In this document: positions 54,923 through 64,000 of the stretch, one piece after another
Position numbering within the stretch: the first letter of the stretch is position 1
How the letters are laid out: each line of letters opens with the position of its first letter
Notes under the pieces: model-generated
What the model was told of the DNA's origin: nothing
Seen by the model: only the letters and a program-made list of their open reading frames with translations
The model's database searches: none
Position numbers and translations under genes: made by a program
NCBI RefSeq assembly: GCF_902459765.1
Contig: NZ_CABPSP010000002.1
Location: forward strand, 124,001 to 188,000
Source of the DNA: Pandoraea anapnoica
GTDB lineage: Bacteria > Pseudomonadota > Gammaproteobacteria > Burkholderiales > Burkholderiaceae
Reading direction: 5' to 3'
DNA length: 64,000 nt

Positions 54923-55687
54923 ATGGCGAACATGAGCCCTCCCAGACCGGTCGCCCGGCGACCGACGGCGTATGCCTGCGGCGGCGCGTTCGTCGCACTG
55001 GTCACCCTTTGCGTGACCGACGGCAACGGTGCGACGCTGCAAGTCTCACCGGTCATCGTCAACATCCTGCCGATGCAGCCTGCGACCACGCTCACGCTGG
55101 GCAACTCCGGCGATCTGCCGATCCACGGCCAGTTGCGTCTGTATGCATGGACGCAACGCAATGGCGACAACGTGCTCACCCCCACCGACGCGCTCATCGC
55201 CAGCCCGCCCATCGTGCGTATCGAACCGGGCGACCGGCAGATCGTGCGGCTGGTCGTGGCGCAAAACGTCGAAGGGAACGAGCAGAGCTACCGGCTGCTG
55301 GTGGACGAGTTGCCGCCTGTCGATGCCACGCTGTCGGAGGGTGTCTCCATCCGTCTGCGTTACTCGCTGCCGGTGTTCGTGCAGGCGAATCAGACGCGCT
55401 CGCCTTCACTGCATTTCGACGTCCGCATGACGCAGGGCGAGCTAGAAGTGCGCAATGACGGCGAGCGTCACGCTCAGTTGGGGGCAACACGGGTACTCGA
55501 CGCTTCCGGACGCAGCGTGGAACTCACGCGCGGTTTGCTCGGCTACGTGCTCGCCGGACAAACGCGTCGATTCGCGGTGCGTTGGCCCGCCGGTGCGCCC
55601 CCCGTAGCACCGTTCACGGTGGAGTCACGCGTCGACGCGGTGCCCATGCGCTTTGTCGCAGGCGTCGCGCCGGACGAACGTCGCTAG
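54923..55687 (+). CDS. Periplasmic fimbrial chaperone (archaic, CsuC-like)
   Basis: A 254-residue chaperone. After a signal segment (GGAFVALVTLCVTDGNG) comes the Ig-like PapD fold: LQVSPVIVNILPMQPATTLT, NSGDLPIHGQLRLYAW, RIEPGDRQIVRLVVA and SIRLRYSLPVFVQA; Arg and Lys-type subunit-anchoring residues occur in the G1 strand region. It would cap the SCPU subunits in the periplasm and deliver them to the usher. It is tightly placed between subunit and usher genes. Confidence 0.93.
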   Translation: MANMSPPRPVARRPTAYACGGAFVALVTLCVTDGNGATLQVSPVIVNILPMQPATTLTLGNSGDLPIHGQLRLYAWTQRNGDNVLTPTDALIASPPIVRIEPGDRQIVRLVVAQNVEGNEQSYRLLVDELPPVDATLSEGVSIRLRYSLPVFVQANQTRSPSLHFDVRMTQGELEVRNDGERHAQLGATRVLDASGRSVELTRGLLGYVLAGQTRRFAVRWPAGAPPVAPFTVESRVDAVPMRFVAGVAPDERR

Positions 55688-55695
55688 GCGTATCC

Positions 55696-58248
55696 GTGGC
55701 CGTCGCCACGCCGATGAGCGTCGCATTTGCCACGTTGACGACGATTGGTGCACTTGCGCCCGGCTCAATATCGGCCGAGCCACGCGCCGTCGGCGCAGCC
55801 CTGTTCGACGACGCGTCGCTGGCCGCCGCCCGTACAACGACAGCGTCGTCGCCCACTACCGTGCCCACGCGAACGGCGAGTACGGCCGGTATTTCCCGGC
55901 TCGATGGGCCCTACGTACTGGAGGTCATCATCAACGGCGAATCGACCGGGCGCATCGCCCCATTCGCGCGACGGCAAGGCCGCTGGTTCGCCCGCGCAGG
56001 CGATCTGCGCGCGCTCGGGCTGACGTCCCCATCCGGCGGCCTGCCCGAGAACGATGCGGCCGACGTCGCACTCGATTCGTTGAACGGCGTGCGCACATCC
56101 TACGACGCCACGCACCAGACGCTCTCGCTTCAGGTCGGTGACGCTTGGCTCTCACCCTATCGTCTGGGCAGCCCGGCACCGGTCGTGATCGGCGCGACGG
56201 CCGACCCCGGTCTGCTCGTGAACTATGACGGCTACGTGCAGCGCGACCGTTTCACGCGCGCCTCCGTCTGGAGTGAGGTGCGTGGCTTCTGGTCGGGCGG
56301 CACGCTACAACAGACCGGTCTAGCAGAGCATTCGCAGTGGCGTCGTGGCTATCGACGCTACGACACCCGGTGGCAACACGACGACCCGTCGCGCCTGACC
56401 ACGTGGGTCGCGGGCGACCTCGTCACCGGCTCGCTCTCGTGGAGCCGGTCGCTGCGCATTGGCGGACTCCAGTGGCGCCGCAACTTCGCGCTGCGTCCCG
56501 ATCTGGTGACGTTCCCCATCCCGGCGCTGCATGGAAGCGCTGTGGTGCCTTCCTCCGTCGATCTGTATCTCGACGGCGTGCGCCGCATGGGCGCACGCGT
56601 GCCGCCCGGTCCGTTCGTCATTCAGGAGACGCCCGGCCTGACGGGCGATTTGCAGGCGAGCGTCGTGACGCGCGACGCGCTCGGGCGCGAACAGATCACT
56701 ACCGTGCCGCTGTACATCGATCCCCGTCTGCTCGCACGTGGTCTGTCGAGCTTTTCCGTGGAGGCGGGCCTGCCGCGCGACGACTACGGCGTGCGCTCGT
56801 TTTCGTACCGGCGTCATCCCGTCGCGTCGGTAGCCGCGCGCTACGGCGCGACGGACACCCTGACCGTCGAAGCGCAGGCGCAAGCCGGGAGACGGCTCGC
56901 CCTTGCGGGCGCAGGCGCGTTGATGGCGCTAGGTCAGGCGGGCGTCGTCAGCGCGTCCACCGCCGTATCTGGTGGCGGTGGCGGCGGCAGCCAATGGAGC
57001 GCGGGTTATCAGTACCTGTCGCGCCGCGTGAGCATCGACGCGCAAATGATCCGCACGAGCGGCCGCTACCGCGATATCGCCACGTTGGACGGCGTGCCTG
57101 TGCCCCGTGCGAGCGATCGCGTGAGCGTCTCCGTGCCGTTTGCGCGTGGCAGCACCGCGTCGCTCGCCTGGTTCGCGCAACGCGTGCCGCGTCAGCCAGC
57201 AACGCGCGTGCTGTCCGCCAGCCTGACGCTACCCGCAGGCACGCGCGGCATGCTTTCGATGGGTGGCTTTCGCGACTTTGCGCGGCGTCGCTCGCACGGC
57301 ATCTTCGCGATGCTCAGCGTCTTGCTTGGCGGCGGCAGCGAGGGCGCAAGTGCGGTGCTCGGGAACGCATCGTTCAGTCAACAAGACGGACAAACGCAGG
57401 CGTGGGCGGGCGCGAACCGCACGCCCGACTACGCAGGCGGCTGGGGCTGGCAGGTGCTCGGCGGACGCGCCTTCTCGCAACGCACGATGCAGGGCGAAGT
57501 GCAGTATCTCGGGCGTCACGGTCAGGTCTCGGCGCTGGCACAGCAAGTGGGACGGCAGTCCGGCGTCGGCGTGGGCATGACCGGCGCGCTCGTCGTCATG
57601 GACAACAGCTTGCATGCCGCGCGCCGCACCTACGATGCGTTTGCGCTCGTGAGCACCGACGCGCAAGCCAACGTCCCTGTGATGCGAGAATCGGTGCAGG
57701 TCGGCCGCACCGACGCGCGCGGCTACTTCCTCGTGCCAGATCTGAACGGCTTCGAAGCGTCGCGCATCGGCATCGACCCCATACATTTGCCCGCCGATCT
57801 GGAAGTGACGACAACCGAACGCCGCGTGGCGCCGCAGTCGCACAGCGGCGTACTTGTCCACTTCCCTGTGCGACGCTATCGCGCGGCGCTCGTCACGCTG
57901 GTCGACACTTCAGGGCAACCGTTGCGCCCGGGTACCTCGGTGCGTCATTTGCAGAGCGGCATGGTGACGGTGGTCGGCTACGACGGTGAGGTGTTCATCG
58001 ACGCGCTCGGCCCACGCAACACCCTCGAATCGCGCGCCGGACATCAGCGTTGCCGCGCGTCCTTCGACTGGACGACGCCGTCCGAAGGACGCATCGCCCG
58101 CGTCGGTCCGCTGGAATGCGTGGCGTTCGGCACGCTCGCAAGGGATACATCGGCGAGGTCGTCGGGATCGGCGGAGGCAAAGTCGGCATCGGATTGGCTC
58201 GCACCGGCCGCGCCCTCGACATCATCTGTGCGGGAGGACCAGTCATGA
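55696..58248 (+). CDS. Outer-membrane usher (archaic, CsuD-like)
   Basis: An usher of about 850 residues. After a signal sequence come the N-terminal chaperone-binding domain (LEVIINGESTGRIAPFAR, GDLRALGL), a 24-stranded barrel with plug (VDLYLDGVRRMGARVPPGPF, IQETPGLTGDLQASVVTRDA) and C-terminal domains (GRTDARGYFLVPDLNGFEAS, RYRAALVTLVDTSGQPL). The frame is open from 55582, but that part overlaps the chaperone and reads as Arg-rich nonsense; GTG 55696, nine bases after the chaperone stop, or ATG 55714 is the real start. It ends in an ATGA overlap with the tip gene. Confidence 0.9.
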   Translation: MAVATPMSVAFATLTTIGALAPGSISAEPRAVGAALFDDASLAAARTTTASSPTTVPTRTASTAGISRLDGPYVLEVIINGESTGRIAPFARRQGRWFARAGDLRALGLTSPSGGLPENDAADVALDSLNGVRTSYDATHQTLSLQVGDAWLSPYRLGSPAPVVIGATADPGLLVNYDGYVQRDRFTRASVWSEVRGFWSGGTLQQTGLAEHSQWRRGYRRYDTRWQHDDPSRLTTWVAGDLVTGSLSWSRSLRIGGLQWRRNFALRPDLVTFPIPALHGSAVVPSSVDLYLDGVRRMGARVPPGPFVIQETPGLTGDLQASVVTRDALGREQITTVPLYIDPRLLARGLSSFSVEAGLPRDDYGVRSFSYRRHPVASVAARYGATDTLTVEAQAQAGRRLALAGAGALMALGQAGVVSASTAVSGGGGGGSQWSAGYQYLSRRVSIDAQMIRTSGRYRDIATLDGVPVPRASDRVSVSVPFARGSTASLAWFAQRVPRQPATRVLSASLTLPAGTRGMLSMGGFRDFARRRSHGIFAMLSVLLGGGSEGASAVLGNASFSQQDGQTQAWAGANRTPDYAGGWGWQVLGGRAFSQRTMQGEVQYLGRHGQVSALAQQVGRQSGVGVGMTGALVVMDNSLHAARRTYDAFALVSTDAQANVPVMRESVQVGRTDARGYFLVPDLNGFEASRIGIDPIHLPADLEVTTTERRVAPQSHSGVLVHFPVRRYRAALVTLVDTSGQPLRPGTSVRHLQSGMVTVVGYDGEVFIDALGPRNTLESRAGHQRCRASFDWTTPSEGRIARVGPLECVAFGTLARDTSARSSGSAEAKSASDWLAPAAPSTSSVREDQS

Positions 58249-59219
58249 CGCTTACGACCCTGCTTCGCATCGTGCGACGGCATTGCGCCATTGCCGCGGG
58301 CTGTCTCGCGATGTCGATGAGTGCGCTGGCACAGACGTGCTCCATCGGCACGCCAACGCTTGCCTTTGCTGCGTTCAGTCCGATCTCGGGCTTTGCGCTC
58401 TCGGCGACCGGTACGATCCCCGTGTCGTGCAACTGGCCCGTGCTCACCGGCAATCCGAACGTCAAACTCTGTCTGGCGCTGAATGCCACCCAGCCGCTCG
58501 CGCTGACGAATGCAGGTAACGCTATCAATTTCGGACTCTTCACAGATCCTGCGTACTCAAACGCGTGGGGCAGCGACACGAGCAGCGTGATCTCGTTGAC
58601 GATGGCGCGGCCGCTGCTCGGTGGCACGGTCACACAGAATGTGAACTTCTACGGCAGGATCGCGGCGTCGCAAACGACGGTGCCCACGTCCGGCAGCAGC
58701 AACACGGTCTATACACGGACGTTCGCGTCGACGGATACTTCGCTGCAATACGCGTCGTACGCAGCCCTTTCTCCCGCGCCCGCTTGCGGCACTGCCATGA
58801 CGGCCGCACCCGGTTCACCGTTCACCGCTAGCGTCACGGTCATCAACAACTGCACCATCGCCGCCGCCAACATCACCTTTGCCACGCAATCGGCGCTCGC
58901 CAGTCCCGTCACCGGCGGCGGGCAACTCTCGGTGCAATGCACGAATAACGACGCCTATCGTGTGAGCCTGTCGGGCGGACTACAGGGAACGGTCACGTCG
59001 CGCACGATGACGGGCCTCACGTCGAGCATCGACTATCAGTTGTATCTCGATAGCGGCTACGCCACGATCTGGGGGGACGGGACGTCGGGGACATCGCAAC
59101 TGACCGGCACCGGCACAGGGCTCGTGCAGTCCATTCCGATCTATGCGCGTGTGCCGTCTCAATCGACGCCCGCCCCGGGGGTCTATACCGATACGGTCAC
59201 GGCGACGATTCAGTTCTGA
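58245..59219 (+). CDS. Two-domain spore-coat-U protein, probable fimbrial tip adhesin (CsuE-like)
   Basis: A 324-residue secreted protein. Signal peptide MTLTTLLRIVRRHC...ALA-QTC; then two SCPU domains in tandem, at about 31-170 (TCSIGTPTLAFAAFSPISGF) and 185-324 (TVINNCTIAAANITFATQSA, YTDTVTATIQF). Only the second carries the full donor-strand C terminus, as expected for a tip protein whose first domain faces outward, as in CsuE of Acinetobacter. ATG overlaps the usher stop and GGGAGG lies seven bases upstream. Receptor or surface bound is unknown. Confidence 0.88.
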   Translation: MTLTTLLRIVRRHCAIAAGCLAMSMSALAQTCSIGTPTLAFAAFSPISGFALSATGTIPVSCNWPVLTGNPNVKLCLALNATQPLALTNAGNAINFGLFTDPAYSNAWGSDTSSVISLTMARPLLGGTVTQNVNFYGRIAASQTTVPTSGSSNTVYTRTFASTDTSLQYASYAALSPAPACGTAMTAAPGSPFTASVTVINNCTIAAANITFATQSALASPVTGGGQLSVQCTNNDAYRVSLSGGLQGTVTSRTMTGLTSSIDYQLYLDSGYATIWGDGTSGTSQLTGTGTGLVQSIPIYARVPSQSTPAPGVYTDTVTATIQF

Positions 59220-59247
59220 TGCAGCTCCGAGGTCGTGATGAACGCGA

Positions 59248-60390
59248 TCAGACCGCTTCGGCGCGCGGCGGCTTGAGCGGCAAGACCTGAAGGCGATCGC
59301 CCGTCTTCACGCCCAACGCCTGCGCGGCCAGAGGGCTGAGCGCAAACGCACGGCGCTCGGGGCGACCGTTCACCAGCGTCGCGCGAAAACCTTCGAGACC
59401 GAGGCATGCCACGAGATACGGTTCCGCGTTCGGCGTAGCCGGTACGGGGCTGCCATCCTCGCTTGCGGGGGCCACGACGTTCGCCGTCAGATAGCGGCTG
59501 TCGCGCGCCGCACGCAGATCGGCGACACGCGCCTCGAGCACCGGCCCGCTGTCGAAGATATCCACATGCGATCCGAAGCGCATGCCTTCCTGCTCCAGCA
59601 GACGCCGTGCGGGCAGCGTGTCTCGGTGCGTCACGCCGATGGCGGCTTGCGCTTGCGGCGACAGAAAGTCGACGTAAATCGGGTACTTGGGCATCAGCTC
59701 CGCCACGAACGACTTCTTGCCGATAGACGTCAGGTAGTCCGCCTGATCGAAATCGATCTTGAAGAAGTGCTGTCCGAGCGACTGCCAGAACGGGCTCTGG
59801 CCCTCGTCGTCGAAAAATCCACGCAACTCGGCGCACACGTGCGGACCGAAACGCTCGGGGAACTGCGCCATGAACAGAAAGCGTGCCTTTGAGAGCAGCG
59901 CACCGTTGCCATGTCCACGCCATTTCGGGTCGAGCAGCAGCGAGCAGAGTTCGCTGTAGCCGGTGAGGTCGTTCGAGAGCGAGAGCGTCAGCATGCGCGA
60001 CCAGACATTCAGCTCGCGGCTCGCGTGGACAATCGTGTCCTTGCGATAGGTGTAGAACGGCTGGTCGAGGCCGACGGCGGCTTCCAGTCCGCAAACGCCC
60101 GCGATCTCGCCGGTGTCGACGTCCTCCATCACGAACAGATAGCCTTGCTCCGCGGTGGGCGCTTGGCCTTCGACGGTCGCCGCCACGCGCGCCAGACGCG
60201 CTTCGAGCGCCGCCCGGTCGGGCTTGAACGACGTCATGCCCGGTCCGGCCATCGCTGCCAGCGCCAGCAGCGCGGGCAGATCGCCGGGACGCGCGAGACG
60301 CACCACGCGCAACGAATTCGCGGCGATATCGTCAGAGGCGGCAGCAACAGATACGTCGGAGGTCGTCGTCGCTTTCGATTGACGCGTCAT
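59248..60390 (-). CDS. astA: Arginine N-succinyltransferase
   Basis: A 380-residue GNAT-fold enzyme that succinylates arginine with succinyl-CoA, step one of the pathway. Family blocks include VRLARPGDLPALLALAAMAG, FVMEDVDTGEIAGVCGLEAA, FYTYRKDTIVHASRELN, LCSLLLDPKWRGHGNGALLS (acyl-CoA loop) and VDIFDSGPVLEARVADLR. It is somewhat longer than the usual 340 residues, from an N-terminal Ala/Ser-rich lead and a C-terminal Pro/Arg tail. There is one copy only; organisms with aruF/aruG carry two. It follows astC by 120 bases, across a stem-loop with T-run. Confidence 0.95.
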   Translation of the reverse strand: MTRQSKATTTSDVSVAAASDDIAANSLRVVRLARPGDLPALLALAAMAGPGMTSFKPDRAALEARLARVAATVEGQAPTAEQGYLFVMEDVDTGEIAGVCGLEAAVGLDQPFYTYRKDTIVHASRELNVWSRMLTLSLSNDLTGYSELCSLLLDPKWRGHGNGALLSKARFLFMAQFPERFGPHVCAELRGFFDDEGQSPFWQSLGQHFFKIDFDQADYLTSIGKKSFVAELMPKYPIYVDFLSPQAQAAIGVTHRDTLPARRLLEQEGMRFGSHVDIFDSGPVLEARVADLRAARDSRYLTANVVAPASEDGSPVPATPNAEPYLVACLGLEGFRATLVNGRPERRAFALSPLAAQALGVKTGDRLQVLPLKPPRAEAV

Positions 60391-60419
60391 GGAAGCATCC
60401 CGTGAGTTGGATAAAACAA

Positions 60420-60452
60420 GGGCCGGAGCGACGTCATCCGTCGATCCGGCCC
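60420..60452 (-). terminator. Stem-loop and T-run between astC and astA
   Basis: GGGCCGGA-G-CGACG pairs with CGTCG-A-TCCGGCCC around TCATC: thirteen pairs with one mismatch. On the minus strand it is followed by CTTGTTTTATCC, the pattern of a rho-independent terminator, and it ends 30 bases before the astA ATG. It would reduce or condition read-through from astC into astA. Confidence 0.7.
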
Positions 60453-60510
60453 GAAGTCCTGTGCACCGGCGCAGGTCTTGTTAAGTTCGCCGCGCGTTTA
60501 AGCGGCCTTC

Positions 60511-61752
60511 TTAAGCGGCCTTCGCCGTGGCGGCCACCGTTGCGACCGCCTTCTCCAGTGAGGCGAGACCGGCGTCGATGTCGGCGAACGGAATGTTCAG
60601 CGCCGGCGCGAAACGCACGACGTCACCGCCCGCCACCAGCAGCATCAGACCGTTCTTCTCGGATTCGACGACGATGTCCTTGGCACGACCAGCGAACGCC
60701 GACTTGAGCACAGCACCGATCAACAGCCCCATACCGCGCACCTGATCGAACACGCCATGACGCGCGTTGATCGCTTCGATGCCCTTGATGAAATGATCGT
60801 GACGCGCCTTCACGCCGTTCAGCGTCTCGGCCGTGTTGATCAGCTCCAGCACGCGGCCGGCGATGGCCGTCGCGAGCGGGTTGCCGCCGTACGTGCAACC
60901 GTGCGTGCCCGGCGAGAAGCTCGCAGCAATCTTGCTCGTCGTGAGAATGCCGCCGATCGGATAGCCGTTGCCCAGCGCCTTGGCGGTGGTCAGGATGTCC
61001 GGCGTCACGCCGTATTGTTCGTAGGCATACAGCGTGCCGGTGCGACCGACGCCCGTCTGCACTTCGTCGAAAATCAGCAGCGCACCGTGCTGATCGCACA
61101 GCTCGCGCAGCCCCTTCAGGAATTCCGGATCGGCCGGCAGCACGCCGCCCTCGCCCTGCACCGGCTCGACGATGACAGCGGCCGTGGCGTCCGAAATCGT
61201 CGCGCGGACGGTTTCCAGATCGTTGTACGGCAGATGCATGATGCCAGCCGGAATCGGACCGAAACCTTCGGTGTACTTGGCCTGACCGCCCACGCTCACA
61301 GTGAACAGCGAACGGCCGTGGAACGAGTTGTAGAACGAGATGATCTCGCTCTTTTCCTTGCCGCCACGCTCGGCGGCGTGGTCGTAGGCGTAGCGGCGCG
61401 CCAGCTTGAGTGCGGCTTCGTTCGCTTCGAGTCCCGAATTGCAGAAGAACGCCTTGTCGGCGAACGTCGCTTGCGTGAGCGCCGTGGCCAGACGCAGCAC
61501 GGGTTCGTTGGTGTAGCCGTTACCGATGTGCCAGACCTTGCGGGCCTGCTCTTCGATCACCTTCACCAATTCCGGATTGGCATGGCCGAGCGCGTTGACC
61601 GCAATACCGCCGGTGAAGTCGACATACTCGCGACCCTCCTGATCCCACATGCGCGAGCCTTCGCCGCGCACGGGCACCATCTGGGCAGGAGCGTAATTGG
61701 GCACCATCACGTCGTCGAACGTCTGGCGGGTCACAGCGATTTGCTGGCTCAT
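60511..61752 (-). CDS. astC: Succinylornithine/acetylornithine transaminase
   Basis: A 413-residue class III PLP aminotransferase. PLP Lys is in [61 protein letters not shown] and the phosphate-binding [14 protein letters not shown] are standard. AstC and ArgD are too alike to separate by eye; its place next to astA, with ast genes elsewhere in the window, favours succinylornithine transaminase (step three). ATG 61752 has GAGG five bases upstream. A longer frame upstream is not supported. Confidence 0.9.
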   Translation of the reverse strand: MSQQIAVTRQTFDDVMVPNYAPAQMVPVRGEGSRMWDQEGREYVDFTGGIAVNALGHANPELVKVIEEQARKVWHIGNGYTNEPVLRLATALTQATFADKAFFCNSGLEANEAALKLARRYAYDHAAERGGKEKSEIISFYNSFHGRSLFTVSVGGQAKYTEGFGPIPAGIMHLPYNDLETVRATISDATAAVIVEPVQGEGGVLPADPEFLKGLRELCDQHGALLIFDEVQTGVGRTGTLYAYEQYGVTPDILTTAKALGNGYPIGGILTTSKIAASFSPGTHGCTYGGNPLATAIAGRVLELINTAETLNGVKARHDHFIKGIEAINARHGVFDQVRGMGLLIGAVLKSAFAGRAKDIVVESEKNGLMLLVAGGDVVRFAPALNIPFADIDAGLASLEKAVATVAATAKAA

Positions 61753-61953
61753 GACTACCTCGTGAAATCGGAGTGCAATCTGCGATTGCGGGGCAGGCCC
61801 GGACAAAGGTCACTGCCCTGTGAAAAAAACCTGGCGGGGCGCTCAGGGTGCCTGCGACGCGCCGGTGCGCTAAGTCACTAGGCGCGCGTACCCTCGCATT
61901 GTAATCAGATGCGGCGCGCGGATATACCTTTGCGCGCACCGCAATCGTGAGAA

Positions 61954-62659
<706 letters not shown>

Positions 62660-62676
<17 letters not shown>

Positions 62677-63412
62677 TTTTGCCGTACCTCGTTTCCAGAT
62701 GTTGAACAAATGCCGACAGCACCAGTGTGATCACCCAATAGATGAGCGAAATCGTCAGATACGGCTCCCAGTAGCGCGCGTAGGCACCCGACACCGTGCG
62801 TGCGGCGTACGCCAGTTCGGCCAGACCAATGGCCGACGCGAGCGACGAGTCCTTCACGATGGCAATGGCGTTGTTGCCCAGCGGCGGCAGCATGCGGCGG
62901 AACGCCTGCGGCAGCACCACGCGGCGCAGCGTCTGCATGTACGTCATGCCGAGCGAACGGGCCGCTTCGGCTTGGCCGCGGTCGATCGACTGAATACCGG
63001 CGCGGAAGATTTCCGACACGTAGGCACCGGCGTTCAGCGAGATCGCCAGCACGGCCGACATGAACGCACCGTACTGTGAACGAATTTCGCGGGCGAAATC
63101 ACCGCTCACGAGCAAGCCACCCGACGGGTTGATCAGCAACGGCATCAACGCGAAGTGGATCAGCAGGATCTGCACGAACAGCGGCGTGCCGCGGAAGAAG
63201 CTGACGTAGAAGCGCACGGGGAATTGCACCGCGTAGCGCAGGAAATACTTATAGAAGCCGTGACGCGCTTCGGCCAGACGGCCAACGCCAAGCACGAGCC
63301 CAAGTAACGTGCCGGCGATCACACAGATCACCGTGCACTTGAGCGTCATCAGCGTGCCCTCGACGAACAGAGGCATGTATTCGCTGATGATGTTCCACTG
63401 GAACCCACCCAT
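62660..63412 (-). CDS. Amino-acid ABC transporter permease (HisM/GlnP type)
   Basis: A 250-residue permease with about five helices: [40 protein letters not shown] and the cytoplasmic EAA loop [20 protein letters not shown] followed by [15 protein letters not shown]. There is only one permease gene, so it probably works as a homodimer, as for GlnP, unless a second lies outside. It overlaps the ATPase start by 17 bases. The binding-protein gene ends 152 bases upstream. Confidence 0.93.
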
Positions 63413-63455
63413 GAAGCACCTTTCTCACAAAATGAAACGGACCGGTCCGACCGGC

Positions 63456-63518
63456 GGAAAAACGCTCGCGGCCCGGGGGTTGACGTCGGTAGTTGACGAT
63501 CAGCTCACGGGCCGCGAG
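63456..63518 (-). terminator. Long-loop terminator between binding-protein and permease genes
   Basis: CTCGCGGCCC (63465-63474) and GGGCCGCGAG (63509-63518) form a perfect ten-base stem with a 34-base loop; on the minus strand CGTTTTTCC follows. It lies between the binding-protein stop and the permease start and would let the binding protein be made in excess. Confidence 0.7.
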
Positions 63519-63564
63519 TGGCCAGAATCTCTGGCGCGCGTGGCGCGAATCTTACACGCGTTGA

Positions 63565-64000
63565 TTACTGTTGCGGGAGGGTCGGTACGTCGGCGTCGAA
63601 CCACTGCTTGTAGATCTTGGCGTAGGTGCCGTCAGCCACGATCTTTTTCAGACCGGTATTGATCTTGTCGAGCGCGACCTTGTTGCCCTTCTTCACGGCG
63701 ATACCGAAGTACTGGCGCTTGAACTTGTTGTCGTAGACGAGCTTGAACGGCTTTTCCGGATGGCTCTTGATGTAGAACTTGATCACGCCGACGTCGCCCA
63801 CGGCGGCGTCCACGCCCCCGCGATACAGCTCTTCGAGCATGAGCGGCGTGTTGTCGAAGCGACGGATGGCGGTGCTGGCCTTGCCCAGCTCTTCCGAGAC
63901 GGCGATGTCGCCTGTGCTCGAATTGACCACACCGACTTGCAGCTTCTTCAGGTCAGCCAGACCGGCGACCTTCGCGCCCGGCGAGGTGATGATGACCTGA
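63565..64000 (-). CDS. Periplasmic amino-acid-binding protein (SBP3 family), N terminus outside window
   Basis: The last 145 or so residues of a solute-binding protein. The frame stays open to the window edge; a GTG at 63930 is internal. Visible blocks are VIITSPGAKVAGLADLKK, LQVGVVNSSTGDIAVSE, LMLEELYRGGVDAAVGDVGV, AVKKGNKVALDKINTGLKKI and YAKIYKQWFDAD, all typical of the HisJ/GlnH/ArtJ-like family. It should give the transporter its specificity; the ligand-binding residues of lobe one are not in view. Placement beside astC-astA favours arginine or ornithine. Confidence 0.92.
   Translation of the reverse strand, partial: QVIITSPGAKVAGLADLKKLQVGVVNSSTGDIAVSEELGKASTAIRRFDNTPLMLEELYRGGVDAAVGDVGVIKFYIKSHPEKPFKLVYDNKFKRQYFGIAVKKGNKVALDKINTGLKKIVADGTYAKIYKQWFDADVPTLPQQ

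Noticed and set aside
56337-57989. 550-codon plus-strand frame inside the usher gene
   Set aside because: Out-of-frame reading of the usher; Arg-rich and without domains.
61820-61830. T7 tract (minus strand) between the ABC ATPase and astC
   Set aside because: It could end the transporter transcript, but I could not find a convincing stem immediately before it.

Overview
The window is a GC-rich bacterial chromosome segment with dense, mostly ordinary housekeeping and accessory genes. The arginine succinyltransferase (ast) pathway, homogentisate catabolism, a BcsG-type cellulose locus and the general gene style point to a betaproteobacterium of the Burkholderiales, probably Burkholderiaceae (Pandoraea-like). 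That assignment is an inference from gene content; there is no rRNA or tRNA in the window. I saw no insertion sequence, phage gene, CRISPR array or integration scar.

Left part (1-7.1 kb): the end of an RND-type efflux operon (outer-membrane factor plus overlapping TetR gene), an MFS carrier divergent from a ferredoxin-reductase-type flavoprotein, a two-domain universal stress protein and an aldo/keto reductase followed by a very strong terminator. From 7.2 to 19.8 kb a minus-strand operon encodes cellulose synthesis and export in the order bcsB-bcsZ-bcsC-bcsQ-bcsA-bcsG: c-di-GMP-binding synthase, periplasmic partner, cellulase, outer-membrane TPR porin, ParA-like factor and phosphoethanolamine transferase. 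A short BcsR/BcsP-like gene starts the divergent plus-strand unit, followed by a HAD phosphatase and a FUSC-type membrane protein.

Middle (23-37 kb): two methyltransferases, a HI0933-type flavoprotein, a tandem pair of tiny paralogous two-TM proteins, a DUF1488 protein, an FMN reductase, then astB-astD facing astE, an unrecognised 653-residue protein with several hydrophobic segments and a Ser/Thr-rich tail, and an AI-2E family permease. From 36.9 to 40.6 kb fahA-hmgA and a divergent LysR regulator form a homogentisate module.

From 40.7 to 46 kb lie an RcsC-like hybrid kinase with receiver and HPt domains, an RcsB-like regulator, a small lipoprotein gene and an AT-richer 570-bp intergenic region holding a cluster of TAGGA half-sites that resemble an RcsB box. 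The 46-54 kb stretch holds a TauE exporter, a class III CoA-transferase, CorA, a Pat-like acyl-CoA synthetase/acetyltransferase, Dps and HdeD. A four-gene archaic (sigma) chaperone-usher fimbria operon occupies 54.4-59.2 kb. The right end is a minus-strand amino-acid ABC transporter followed by astC and astA, so the arginine pathway is split between two loci about 27 kb apart; together they can take up and degrade arginine to glutamate. Stem-loops followed by T-runs lie between solute-binding protein and permease and between astC and astA.
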